Shown here in pieces: positions 25,056-33,274 of a stretch of 64,000 nt of DNA. The stretch spans positions 1-64,000 of the forward strand of contig DATLCV010000106.1 of assembly GCA_035526225.1 (NCBI GenBank), read 5' to 3'. The position numbers and the translations under genes were made by a program. The DNA is from RYN-111 sp035526225 (GTDB lineage: Bacteria; Actinomycetota; Actinomycetes; Mycobacteriales; SCTD01). Positions within the stretch are counted from its first letter, which is position 1, and every line of letters starts with the position of its first letter. The notes below the pieces were generated by a model. That model made no database searches. It worked only from the letters and a program-made list of their open reading frames with translations, and had not been told where the DNA came from.

Positions 25056-26099
25056 ATGGACTTCTCCCTCAGCGACGACCAGCTGTCCGTCCGCGACCTC
25101 GCGGTCCAGCTGCTGGCCGACGTCGACCCCAAGGGCACGACCGGCTTCGACGCGGTGCTGTGGCGGCGCCTCGGCGAGGCGGGGCTGCTCGGCCTGTGCC
25201 TGCCCGAGGCCGACGGCGGCGCCGGGTACGGCCTCACCGAGCTCGCCCTCGTCTGTGAGGAGGCCGGCCGCCGGCTGGCGCAGGTGCCCCTGGCGGTCGC
25301 CGTGGGGGCTGCCACGGCCGTCGCCCGGTACGGCGATCCCGACCTGAAGGCCCGCCTGCTGCCGGGGCTCGTCGACGGCTCCACCGTGCTCACCTGCGGC
25401 TGGTCCGAGCCGTTCGGCGCCGACCCGCTCCGACCGCGCACCCGCGTGCAGGACGGGCTCGTCCACGGCGAGAAGACCGCCGTACCGCTGGCGCGGGAGG
25501 CGACGGCGGTGCTCGTGCCGGCCGTCGGTCCCCACGGGCTGGTGCTCGCCGTCGTCGAGGGCGGCACGCTGCTCGACGAGGAGACGACGTCCGGGGAGCG
25601 GGCAGCGACGCTCGTGCTCGACGGCGCGGCACCGCTCGCTGTGCTGCCGGCGGAGGCCGCCGTGCTGGCGAGCCAGTGGACGACGGTCGCGCTCGCCGCG
25701 ACCCAGCTCGGCATCGCCTCAGAAGCGCTGCGCCGCGCTGCGGACCACACCTCGACGCGCGAGCAGTTCGGCCGGCCGCTGGCGACCTTCCAAGCCGTGG
25801 CCGTGCGCCTGGGCAGCGCCTACATCGACGTCGAAGCGCTGCGGTCCGTGATGTGGCAGGCGGCGTACCGCATCGACGCCGGCCTGCCCGCGACGGAGGA
25901 GGTCGCGACCGCCGCGTTCTGGGCTGCCGAGGCCGGTGAGCGGGTCGCGAGCTCGGCGGTGCACCTTCACGGCGGGCTCGGCGTCGACACGGACTACCCG
26001 CTCCACCGGTGGTTCCTGGCTTCCAAGCACGTGGAGCTGGCACTGGGCGGGGCGAGCCGCCAGCTCGAGCTGCTCGGGGCCGCGCTGGTGCCGTCGTGA
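25056..26099 (+). CDS. acyl-CoA dehydrogenase subunit, ChsE1/FadE28-like
   Basis: A 347-residue, short ACAD partner subunit. The N-terminal MDFSLSDDQLSVRDLAVQLL and C-terminal VHLHGGLGVDTDYPLHRWF and LGGASRQLELLGA blocks match FadE28-type subunits; the middle is shortened and the central FAD motif is weak, as in non-catalytic halves. ATG 25056 has GGAGGG at 25043; it begins 1 base after the upstream stop. Inferred to build a heterotetramer with the preceding subunit. Confidence 0.87.
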   Translation: MDFSLSDDQLSVRDLAVQLLADVDPKGTTGFDAVLWRRLGEAGLLGLCLPEADGGAGYGLTELALVCEEAGRRLAQVPLAVAVGAATAVARYGDPDLKARLLPGLVDGSTVLTCGWSEPFGADPLRPRTRVQDGLVHGEKTAVPLAREATAVLVPAVGPHGLVLAVVEGGTLLDEETTSGERAATLVLDGAAPLAVLPAEAAVLASQWTTVALAATQLGIASEALRRAADHTSTREQFGRPLATFQAVAVRLGSAYIDVEALRSVMWQAAYRIDAGLPATEEVATAAFWAAEAGERVASSAVHLHGGLGVDTDYPLHRWFLASKHVELALGGASRQLELLGAALVPS

Positions 26100-26788
26100 C
26101 CACCGCCCGTGAGCGGTTCTTCCCGACCCCCGACACCAGCCCGCGGCAGCAGCGCAAGCACGCGCTGGCCGACCACGTGCGCCAGCTCGTCGACGACGTG
26201 CTGTTCCTCGACGCCGCATCGGCCTCGGAGGAGTCGCTGGCGGCCGCCGAGGCCGCGCTGGCCGCCGCGGTGCACGCGTTCGAGTCGCTGCCAGAGGTGC
26301 CCGACCGCAACCTGCACGTGGCGCCGATCGACAACAACCACGCCGAGCGCAGCCCGCTGACCGGCCGGAGCAACGCCCTGGCCGCGCCCCTGCGGCTGTG
26401 GTTCGAGGGCGACCTGACGCACGGCGAGGCGACCTACCCCGACGCCTACGAGGGCCCGCCAGGGCTCGTGCACGGCGGCTACGTCATCGCCGCCTTCGAC
26501 GACCTGCTGGGCGTCGCGCAGGCCGCATCGGGTCTCGCCGGCCTCACGGGCACGCTCACCGTCAAGCTCCGCAAGGGCACCCCTCTCAACCGGCGCATCG
26601 ACTACGTCGCGGGTGTCACGGGCGTCGAGGGACGCAAGGTCTTCGCCTGGGGTCACGCGCTTCTCGACGGCGAGCTGCTGGCCGAGGGCACCGGCGTCTT
26701 CATCGAGCCGCGCGGCGGCCACCCGGCGAGGGCGATGCGCGAGGCCGCTGGTCTGCCCTTCCCCAACGGCGTGGCCGCCGACTCCTAG
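26096..26788 (+). CDS. hot-dog thioesterase
   Basis: A 230-residue protein with a C-terminal hot-dog fold: GPPGLVHGGYVIAAFDDLLG is the PaaI/THEM4-type motif, followed by TGTLTVKLRKGTPLNRRIDYVAGV. The first 90 residues are helical and charged. GTG 26096 overlaps the fadE stop (GTGA), so it is the third gene of that operon. Likely hydrolyses a CoA thioester; relative of, but clearly distinct from, the thioesterase at 21891. Confidence 0.83.
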   Translation: MTTARERFFPTPDTSPRQQRKHALADHVRQLVDDVLFLDAASASEESLAAAEAALAAAVHAFESLPEVPDRNLHVAPIDNNHAERSPLTGRSNALAAPLRLWFEGDLTHGEATYPDAYEGPPGLVHGGYVIAAFDDLLGVAQAASGLAGLTGTLTVKLRKGTPLNRRIDYVAGVTGVEGRKVFAWGHALLDGELLAEGTGVFIEPRGGHPARAMREAAGLPFPNGVAADS

Positions 26789-26797
26789 AGGCCGACC

Positions 26798-28018
26798 CTA
26801 GAGCCGCACGGTCGAGGGGCGCTTGAGGTAGGCGCCCAGGGCCACCGCCACGATCAGCCCGCCGGAGGCCGCGATCACGGTGTCCACGCCGTACGAGTCG
26901 GCGAGACTGCCGCCGATGAGCGTGCCGACCACGTTCGCTCCCCAGGTGAGCATGAGCGTCCCCATGACGCGGCCGTGGTACGCGGGCTCGGTGATCCGCA
27001 GCAGCAGCGTGCGGAGCAGCACCTGCTGCAGACCGTTGCCCGCGCCCGAGGCGATCAGCGCGATGAACGCGACCGTCGTCGAGGTGGTCATCCCGAAGAC
27101 GACGACCGAGACGCCCCACACCACTGTGGCGCCGTAGAAGAGCGCCCCCTCGTACGGCGGGGAGCCGGCGCGCAGGGCCAGCAGGATCGACGGGGGGACG
27201 CTCCCGATGCCGATGGCGGCGGACAGGACGGACAGCTGGACCGCGCCCCCGTGCAGGGTGTCGTGGTTCACGCTGGGGAGCAGCGCGATGTAGAGCCACC
27301 CCACGACGCCGCTGAGGATCCCGACGCTCACGACGGTGAGCGCGTCCCCGTGGCCGCGCAGGTAGCGCAGCCCTTCCACCAGCTCGTGCAGCGGACGCCC
27401 GGCCGTGCGGGGCGGGAGGCCTGATGCCTTGATGCGCAGGAAGACCCAGACGCAGAAGGCGTTCGCCAGGGCGAAGAACGCGTAGCCCGCCGCCTGACCG
27501 AGCGTGGCGATGAGCCCGCCGACCACGAGCGGCCCGATCACCCGGGCCAGCCCTCCCTGCACAGAGCCGAGCGCGGCCGCCCCCGCCACCTGGTCCGGCG
27601 CGACGACGTGCGTCACGAAGGCCTGGCGGGCGGCGATCTCCAGCACGACCGTCGCACCGGTCAACGCGCACAGCAGGAGCAGGACCGGGTAGGCCAGCGC
27701 ATCGGAGGCGACGAGGAAGGCGAGCGCCGTCGCGATGAGGGCGGACGCGCCGCGGCAGGCGATGACGACCTGCTTGCGATCGCGTCGGTCGGCCAGCACC
27801 CCGGAGGGCAGCGCGAGCAGGAACATCGGCGCGAAGTACGCGACCGAGACCAGTGACACCCGGAAGGGGGAGTCGGTGAGCTGCTTGGCGCTGTACCCCA
27901 TGGAGACGAGGAACGCCCAGATCCCCAGCGCGAACGCCGTGGATCCGAGCCAGTACCTGCGGTAGTCGGGGGTCGCGAGAAGGGTCCGCGCCAGGGTCTG
28001 CTCCCTCGTCCCGGTCAC
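26798..28018 (-). CDS. MFS transporter, MFS_3/enterobactin-exporter type
   Basis: A 406-residue, about 12-helix carrier of the MFS_3 group (RRYWLGSTAFALGIWAF, LPSGVLADRRDRKQVV, ARQAFVTHVV, GALFYGATVVWGVSVVVFG), typical of efflux. GTG 28018 is preferred over an in-frame start at 28099 because the latter would place the operator and promoter inside the gene; a GGGGGAAGG ribosome site precedes it. Divergent from the aldehyde dehydrogenase across one KstR-like site, it is probably co-regulated with sterol catabolism. Cargo unknown. Confidence 0.8.
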   Translation of the reverse strand: MTGTREQTLARTLLATPDYRRYWLGSTAFALGIWAFLVSMGYSAKQLTDSPFRVSLVSVAYFAPMFLLALPSGVLADRRDRKQVVIACRGASALIATALAFLVASDALAYPVLLLLCALTGATVVLEIAARQAFVTHVVAPDQVAGAAALGSVQGGLARVIGPLVVGGLIATLGQAAGYAFFALANAFCVWVFLRIKASGLPPRTAGRPLHELVEGLRYLRGHGDALTVVSVGILSGVVGWLYIALLPSVNHDTLHGGAVQLSVLSAAIGIGSVPPSILLALRAGSPPYEGALFYGATVVWGVSVVVFGMTTSTTVAFIALIASGAGNGLQQVLLRTLLLRITEPAYHGRVMGTLMLTWGANVVGTLIGGSLADSYGVDTVIAASGGLIVAVALGAYLKRPSTVRL

Positions 28019-28053
28019 CGGGCCTTCCCCCTCTCGGCTCCCTGGCGCAAAGG

Positions 28054-28067
28054 TAGAACGTGTTCCA
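28054..28067. promoter_or_regulatory. KstR-like operator, exact match
   Basis: TAG-AACGTGTT-CCA, exact consensus match between divergent MFS and aldehyde dehydrogenase genes. A minus-strand -10-like TACCTT (28055-28050) and a plus-strand CATACT (28066-28071) flank or overlap it, so one dimer could control both directions. Confidence 0.8.
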
Positions 28068-28103
28068 TACTGCCCCCACCACAGTTGCATGGGAGGCACG
28101 GGA

Positions 28104-29570
28104 GTGCAGACGCGCGAGAAGCTCTACATCGGCGGCGAGTGGGTCGCCCCGGCGGGCACCGGGACGATCGACGTCATCAGCCCCTTCACCGAGCAGGTCA
28201 TCGCGCGGGTGCCGGACGGCACGACCGCCGACATCGACCGCGCTGTCGCCGCGGCCCGCACGGCCTTCGACGAGGGCCCCTGGCCGCGCATGACGCCGCA
28301 GGAGCGCGCCGGCTACCTCGGGCAGCTGTCAGCTCTGATCCAGTCGCGCATGGACGACTGGGCGGCGCTCATCACGAGCGAGGTCGGCGCACCCTTCGGG
28401 TTCTCCCAGATGGGTCAGGTCTTCGCCAGCACGATGGTGATGGACTACTACGTCGGGCTGGCGAACAGCTTCCACTTCGAAGAGGTCCGCCAGGGCGTCA
28501 TGGGCCCGGCGCTCATCCAGCGCGAGGCCCTCGGCGTTGCCGGGGCCATCGTCCCGTGGAACGTCCCCCTCTTCACCACCGCGCTCAAGCTCGCGCCTGC
28601 CTTCATCGCCGGCTGCACGATGGTCCTCAAGCCGGCCCCCGAGACGCCGCTCGACGCCTACCTGCTCGCCGAGGCGTGCGAGGAGATCGGGCTCCCCAAC
28701 GGCGTCCTCAACATCGTCGTCGCCGGCCGTGAGGTCAGCGAGCACCTCGTGCGGCACCCCGACGTCGACAAGATCGGGTTCACCGGCTCCACCGCTGCGG
28801 GCCGCCGCATCGCCTCCGTCGCGGGCGAGGGCCTCAAGCGCGTCACCCTGGAGCTCGGTGGCAAGTCCGCCTCGATCTTCCTGCCCGACGCCGACCTCTC
28901 GGTTGCCGTGCCGCAGGCACTCGGCTCCGGCTTCATGAACAACGGCCAGGCATGCGTTGCCCAGACGCGGGTCCTCGTCAGCCGCGACAAGTACGACGAG
29001 ACCGTCGACGCGCTCGTGGACTTCACCCGCAACCAGGTGGTCGGTGACCCCATGGACCCGGCGACGCAGATCGGCCCGCTCGTGGCCGAGCGCCAGCGCG
29101 AGCGCGTCGAGGGCTACATCGCCAAGGCGCAGTCCGAGGGCAACAAGATCGCGGTGGGTGGCGGCCGCCCCTCGGGCCAGCCCACCGGCTGGTTCGTCGA
29201 GCCGACGCTCGTCCTCGACGTCGAGCCCAACCACACCATCGCCCAGGAGGAGGTGTTCGGCCCGGTCGTCTCGGTCATCGCGTACGACACCCCCGAAGAC
29301 GCCGTCCGCATCGCCAACGACAGCGCCTACGGCCTGTCGGGCAGCGTCTTCACCGCCGACGTGGCGGCGGGCATCGACATCGCCCGCCAGGTCCGCACCG
29401 GGACCTACACCGTCAACTCGTTCGCGCTGGAGTTCGCCGGCCCCTTCGGCGGCTACAAGAGCAGCGGCGTGGGTCGGGAGCTCGGGCCCGAGGGGTTGTC
29501 GGCCTACCTGGAGTCGAAGTCGATCTCGCTGCCCGCCGGCACCGAGGTGCCCGGCGTCCCGGTTGTCTGA
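28104..29570 (+). CDS. aldehyde dehydrogenase
   Basis: A 488-residue NAD(P)-dependent ALDH. Catalytic Glu in VTLELGGKSA, catalytic Cys in NNGQACVAQTRVLV, PWNVPLF and EEVFGPVVSVI are intact. GTG 28104 is preferred since GGGAGG (28091-28096) lies 7 bases before it; ATG 28089 in the same frame would lack such a site. Just downstream of an exact KstR-like operator. In sterol catabolism it could oxidise an aldehyde from CYP125 over-oxidation or from aldol cleavage; the substrate is inferred. The SDR gene downstream overlaps its end by 8 bases. Confidence 0.87.
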   Translation: MQTREKLYIGGEWVAPAGTGTIDVISPFTEQVIARVPDGTTADIDRAVAAARTAFDEGPWPRMTPQERAGYLGQLSALIQSRMDDWAALITSEVGAPFGFSQMGQVFASTMVMDYYVGLANSFHFEEVRQGVMGPALIQREALGVAGAIVPWNVPLFTTALKLAPAFIAGCTMVLKPAPETPLDAYLLAEACEEIGLPNGVLNIVVAGREVSEHLVRHPDVDKIGFTGSTAAGRRIASVAGEGLKRVTLELGGKSASIFLPDADLSVAVPQALGSGFMNNGQACVAQTRVLVSRDKYDETVDALVDFTRNQVVGDPMDPATQIGPLVAERQRERVEGYIAKAQSEGNKIAVGGGRPSGQPTGWFVEPTLVLDVEPNHTIAQEEVFGPVVSVIAYDTPEDAVRIANDSAYGLSGSVFTADVAAGIDIARQVRTGTYTVNSFALEFAGPFGGYKSSGVGRELGPEGLSAYLESKSISLPAGTEVPGVPVV

Positions 29571-30453
29571 CGCCACGGCGGCGGAGGTCGCCGAGGGCGT
29601 CGACCTGCACGGCAAGGTCGCCGTCGTCACCGGCGTCAGTGCCGGTCTCGGCATCGAGACCGTGCGGGTGCTGCGCAGCCGCGGTGCCGATGTCGTGGGC
29701 ACCGCGCGCGACCTCGACAAGGCGCGCTCGGCGCTCGCGGGCGTCAGTGGGGTCAACCTCGTCGAGGTCGACCTCGCCGACCTCGACTCGGTGCGCCGCG
29801 GGGCCTCGGAGATCCTCGACCGCCGCCCGCGGATCGATCTGCTGGTCAACAACGCGGGCGTGATGGCGTGCCCCCTGGGCCGCACGGCGCAGGGGTTCGA
29901 GATGCAGCTCGGCACCAACCACCTCGGGCACTTCGCCTTCACCACCGAGCTGCTGCCGTCGATCGGTGGCGGGGGCCGGGTCGTCAACCTCAGCAGCCGA
30001 GGCCACCTGCGCTCCCCCATGCGCTGGGACGACCCGCACTTCCGCGACGAGTCGACCTACGAGAAGTGGACCGCCTACGGCCAGAGCAAGACGGCCAACG
30101 TGCTGTTCGCCGTCGGCCTGGAGCAGCGGCTGAGCCCTCGAGGCGCCCATGCCTACGCCGTGCACCCGGGCGTCATCATGACCGAGCTCTCGCGCCACCT
30201 GTCCGCCGACGACGGCGCAGCCGTGATGACGCGACTCGCGAACATCACCTTCAAGACGGTCGAGCAGGGCGCTGCCACGACGGTCTGGGCCGCGACCTCG
30301 CCCGAGCTCGAAGGGCGCGGCGGGCTCTACCTCGAGGACTGCGGCGTCGCCGACGTCACGCCCGGGGACGGCAGCGCCGGCTACGCGCCGTACGCCGTGG
30401 ACCTGGACGAGGCCGAGCGGCTCTGGACCTGGTCCGAGGAGCAGATCAGCTAG
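29563..30453 (+). CDS. short-chain dehydrogenase, retinol dehydrogenase-like
   Basis: A 296-residue SDR of the RDH/WWOX-like type: VVTGVSAGLGIETVRVL, NNAGVMACP, NHLGHFAF, NLSSRGH, and the Tyr/Lys pair in AYGQSKTANVLFA. The start is a probable TTG at 29563, the only start in frame before the Rossmann motif that is compatible with the neighbour; it overlaps the ALDH stop by 8 bases, implying coupling. It probably oxidises or reduces a hydroxyl/keto group on a lipophilic substrate. Its stop overlaps the convergent ferredoxin stop within CTAG at 30450-30453. Confidence 0.83.
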   Translation: MSDATAAEVAEGVDLHGKVAVVTGVSAGLGIETVRVLRSRGADVVGTARDLDKARSALAGVSGVNLVEVDLADLDSVRRGASEILDRRPRIDLLVNNAGVMACPLGRTAQGFEMQLGTNHLGHFAFTTELLPSIGGGGRVVNLSSRGHLRSPMRWDDPHFRDESTYEKWTAYGQSKTANVLFAVGLEQRLSPRGAHAYAVHPGVIMTELSRHLSADDGAAVMTRLANITFKTVEQGAATTVWAATSPELEGRGGLYLEDCGVADVTPGDGSAGYAPYAVDLDEAERLWTWSEEQIS

Positions 30454-30800
30454 TCGGCGTCGGGGTTGGGCGGCAGCTGCGCCGTGTGTGGTGTGTCGAC
30501 GTCGACCGGGCCGGTCTTCATCGATCCGCCGGGCGCGCCGAGAGGCTCGTCGCGGCCGGGGAGCACGTCGTAGAAGAAGGCCTTGTTGTCGTCCTTGTCG
30601 ACCGTGGCCTCGCTCGGCAGGGTGCGGTCGGGGTAGATCGCGTCCACGGGGCAGACAGGCTCGCAGGCACCGCAGTCGATGCACTCCTTGGGCTGGATGT
30701 AGAGCTTGCGATCGCCCTCGTAGATGCAGTCGACCGGGCACTCCTCGATGCAAGACATGTCCTTGATGTCCACGCACGAGGAGGTGATCACGTACGTCAC
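30450..30800 (-). CDS. 7Fe ferredoxin, FdxA/FdxC type
   Basis: A 116-residue ferredoxin with [3Fe-4S] and [4Fe-4S] signatures: Cys9, Cys17, CP at 21-22 in SCIEECPVDCIYEG and CIDCGACEPVCPVDAIY. A 55-residue acidic tail follows the clusters, as in actinobacterial FdxA. GTG 30800 overlaps the reductase stop (GTGA), so it is translated with the ferredoxin reductase. The pair makes a complete NADPH-to-ferredoxin chain behind a KstR-like site, plausibly feeding CYP125 or the Rieske hydroxylase KshA (not in the window). Confidence 0.92.
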   Translation of the reverse strand: MTYVITSSCVDIKDMSCIEECPVDCIYEGDRKLYIQPKECIDCGACEPVCPVDAIYPDRTLPSEATVDKDDNKAFFYDVLPGRDEPLGAPGGSMKTGPVDVDTPHTAQLPPNPDAD

Positions 30801-31771
30801 GCCTGAGCGCCTTCCGTCGAGTGTCCCGGGAACACCGTGGCCTCCGGGTCCACCACGGTAGCCGCGTTGCACACGGCGGTAGCCGCCTCCCCGAAGCCGA
30901 CGCTGATGAGCCGGACCTTGCCCGGGTACTCGGTGATGTCGCCGGCAGCGAAGACGCGGGGCAGGTTGGTGGCCATCCGTGAGTCGACCAGGACGTGCCG
31001 CTCCGCCGTCTCCAGCCCCCAGGCCTCGAGCGGTGCGATGTCGGCGGTGAAGCCGAGCGCCGCCACGACCGCCTGCACGCCGATGTCCTGCGTCTGCTTC
31101 GTCTTGACGTCGCGCACGGTCACCGACTCCAGGGTGTCTGCACCGTTGATGGCCATCACCTGCGCGGGGGTGACGACGCGGATCGTGGAGTCCTTGAGGA
31201 GCTTGACGCTATGGGCGTGCGCGCGGAACTCGTCACGCCGGTGCACCAGGGTCACCGAGCGCGCGACGGGCTCGAGGCCGAGTGCCCAGTCGAGCGCGCT
31301 GTCCCCGCCGCCGACGACCACGACGTCCTTGCCCTCGTACGGCGCGTACGTCGGCACGATGTACTCCAGGCCACGGCCCTCCCACGCGTCGCCGCCGGGC
31401 AGCGGCCGCGGGGTGAAGGTCCCGATCCCACCGGTCACGACGACCGCCTTGGCCCGGACCTGCTGGCCGGAGGCCGTGGAGATCACCACGCCGTCCACGC
31501 TCTGGTGGTACGCGACGGCTTGCTCCCCCAGCAGGTACGCCGGGGAGAACGGCGCAGCCTGCGCGACCAGAGCCTCCACGAGGTCCTTGCCCTTGACGGC
31601 CGGGAAGCCGGCGATGTCGTAGATCTGCTTCTCGGGGTACAGCGCGGTGACCTGGCCGCCTGCCTCGGGGAGGCCGTCGACGATCGCGACGGACAGGCCG
31701 CGGAACCCGGCGTAGTAGGCGGCGTACAGGCCTGCCGGCCCGGCCCCCACGATGAGCACGTCGACGTCCAC
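30797..31771 (-). CDS. ferredoxin-NADP reductase, thioredoxin-reductase-like type
   Basis: A 324-residue flavoprotein: VDVLIVGAGPAGLYAAYYAG (FAD), VVVVGGGDSALDWALGL (NADPH) and FAAGDITEYPGKVRLI (FAD). The CxxC redox pair of thioredoxin reductase is missing, which marks the type 2 ferredoxin-NADP reductase (YumC-like). GTG 31771 has AGGAGG. The ferredoxin gene overlaps its end. A KstR-like palindrome with a -10-like TAACCT lies just upstream. Confidence 0.9.
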   Translation of the reverse strand: MDVDVLIVGAGPAGLYAAYYAGFRGLSVAIVDGLPEAGGQVTALYPEKQIYDIAGFPAVKGKDLVEALVAQAAPFSPAYLLGEQAVAYHQSVDGVVISTASGQQVRAKAVVVTGGIGTFTPRPLPGGDAWEGRGLEYIVPTYAPYEGKDVVVVGGGDSALDWALGLEPVARSVTLVHRRDEFRAHAHSVKLLKDSTIRVVTPAQVMAINGADTLESVTVRDVKTKQTQDIGVQAVVAALGFTADIAPLEAWGLETAERHVLVDSRMATNLPRVFAAGDITEYPGKVRLISVGFGEAATAVCNAATVVDPEATVFPGHSTEGAQA

Positions 31772-31789
31772 GCGGTGTCCTCCTTGTTC

Positions 31790-31803
31790 GAGAACAGGTT
31801 ACA
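31790..31803. promoter_or_regulatory. KstR-like operator, one mismatch
   Basis: GAG-AACAGGTT-ACA: first base G instead of T, otherwise consensus. It is the rightmost site found and overlaps a -10-like TAACCT (minus strand) for the reductase-ferredoxin operon. Confidence 0.55.
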
Positions 31804-31880
31804 GGGACCGACCAAGCAAGCGCTAGGTCGGACCCTCCCTCCAGGGTGAACCTTCTGCCGACCTGCGGGCTCTCCCCCGC

Positions 31881-32642
31881 GTGAGACGACTTGCCACCGC
31901 GTGCGCCCTCTCCCTGCTGGCGCTGGCGCTGCCCGCCCACGCAGGACCGCTGGACCGCGAAGGCGGCCGCGGTCTCGTGCAACCGGGCATGGCCCTGAAC
32001 CGGAACGGCGGCCAGTGGTGCACCGGCGGGTTCCTGCTCGACGGCAAGGGGCGGCTGCGCGGACGGGTGTTCCTGGCGACTGCTGCGCACTGCTACGAGC
32101 ACAGGGTCGGCGAGCGGGTCTACGACGAGCACAACCGCGCGTTCGGGCGGGTCGTGTACTCGCACTGGCCCTACACCTCCTTCGCCGACGACATCGGGCT
32201 CATCGAGATCGATCGGGGCGCCTTCCGGCGCACCTCACCGGAGGTTGCCGGGCACGCGGGGATGCCGACCGGCATCGGGAACGGCGAGAACATCCAGGTC
32301 GGCGACCGGGTGGGGTACGCCGGCTGGGGGTTCGCCACGGACTACAACAGCACGACTCGCGAGCAGCGCATCGGGGTGCTCAACAGCTACGACAGCAGGC
32401 TGTGGGGTGCGGACGGCCCGATCAGCAACGGTGACAGCGGCGGGCCGTTGGTCGACCTCGAGAGCGGCGCGGCGGTCGGGAGCATCAGCAACTTCTGCGT
32501 GCCCTTGCCCTTCAACACCAGCGACGGGTTCGTGCCCGGCTGCACCGGCTACGGGCCGAACATGGAGCAGTTCGTCCGGCTCGCGACCTCGCAGGGCTGG
32601 CCGGTCGCCCTGCGCCAGGCCTCCGCCGGTCGCCCTCGCTAG
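31881..32642 (+). CDS. secreted trypsin-like serine protease
   Basis: A 253-residue precursor; a Sec signal peptide ends near ALPAHA. The chymotrypsin-fold triad is visible: His in ATAAHCYEH, Asp in FADDIGLIEID and Ser in NGDSGGPLV; a few cysteines suggest disulfides. GTG 31881 is the only start giving the signal peptide. It is divergent from the reductase but beyond the operator. No pro-domain or C-terminal anchor is seen. Family firm, substrate unknown. Confidence 0.87.
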   Translation: MRRLATACALSLLALALPAHAGPLDREGGRGLVQPGMALNRNGGQWCTGGFLLDGKGRLRGRVFLATAAHCYEHRVGERVYDEHNRAFGRVVYSHWPYTSFADDIGLIEIDRGAFRRTSPEVAGHAGMPTGIGNGENIQVGDRVGYAGWGFATDYNSTTREQRIGVLNSYDSRLWGADGPISNGDSGGPLVDLESGAAVGSISNFCVPLPFNTSDGFVPGCTGYGPNMEQFVRLATSQGWPVALRQASAGRPR

Positions 32643-33274
32643 ACCAGCAGGTCGACGTGGTCGGAGAAGATCCCGTCCACGCCGGACCTCAGCACGTAGT
32701 GCTTCGTCCAGCTGTGGTTGACGTCCCAGGCAAACGCGAGCATGCCGGCGTCGTGCACGACCCGGACCAGCCGCTTCGTCCACCGCCCGTGCCGCAGGTT
32801 CACCGCGTCCACGGTCTGCTCCGCGATGAGCGGCACGACCCTCTCGGCGTGCAGCACTGCGTCACGCCAGCGGAGGTCCGTCACCAGCCGCACGTCAGGG
32901 TCGTACTGCCGCCAGGCTGCGCTGGACCCGGACCCGCCGCAGAGCCAGAGCCGATGGACGTCGAACCCTGCCGCGTGCGCGACGCGGACCGTGGCCTCCG
33001 CCGTACCCGGGCCCTTCATGTCCAGGGACAGGTCGTAGTCGGTACCGCACGCCTGGAACAGCGCGCTCAGCGCCAGTGGCGGGCGCTTCTCCCTCTGCGG
33101 CGGCCCGTGGTGCAGGACCGGGTCGCCGGTGCTGTCGAGCCAGACATCCGACTCGAGGCCGCGGCAGCCCCTGCTCAGCGCGAGCTGGAAGGCCTCGAGG
33201 GTGTTCTCCGGGGCATCGGCCATCCCCCCGCGGTGGGCGAAGCCGAGGACCCGGTCAGGCCTCGTCTGCGCCAC
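32639..33274 (-). CDS. glycerophosphodiester phosphodiesterase family protein
   Basis: A 211-residue GDPD-type TIM barrel: FAHRGGMADAPENTLEAF, ESDVWLDSTGDPVLHHG supply the His/Arg, Glu/Asp and His residues, and ISIDMKG is represented by LSLDMKGPG. It lacks a signal peptide, so it acts inside the cell, presumably hydrolysing glycerophosphodiesters to glycerol-3-phosphate. GTG 33274. Slightly shorter than usual (about 230-250). Overlaps at its 5' end with the small membrane gene and at its 3' end with the protease stop. Confidence 0.85.
   Translation of the reverse strand: MAQTRPDRVLGFAHRGGMADAPENTLEAFQLALSRGCRGLESDVWLDSTGDPVLHHGPPQREKRPPLALSALFQACGTDYDLSLDMKGPGTAEATVRVAHAAGFDVHRLWLCGGSGSSAAWRQYDPDVRLVTDLRWRDAVLHAERVVPLIAEQTVDAVNLRHGRWTKRLVRVVHDAGMLAFAWDVNHSWTKHYVLRSGVDGIFSDHVDLLV

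Noticed and set aside
22199..25750. Very long minus-strand open frame (over 1,100 codons) opposite the MFS and fadE genes
   Set aside because: Low-complexity Arg/Ala/Gly/Pro sequence with no family motif; it mirrors high-GC third positions of the real plus-strand genes.
30450..30453. Overlapping convergent stops (CTAG) of SDR and ferredoxin genes as a special signal
   Set aside because: Common by-product of compact convergent genes; no hairpin or further structure there.
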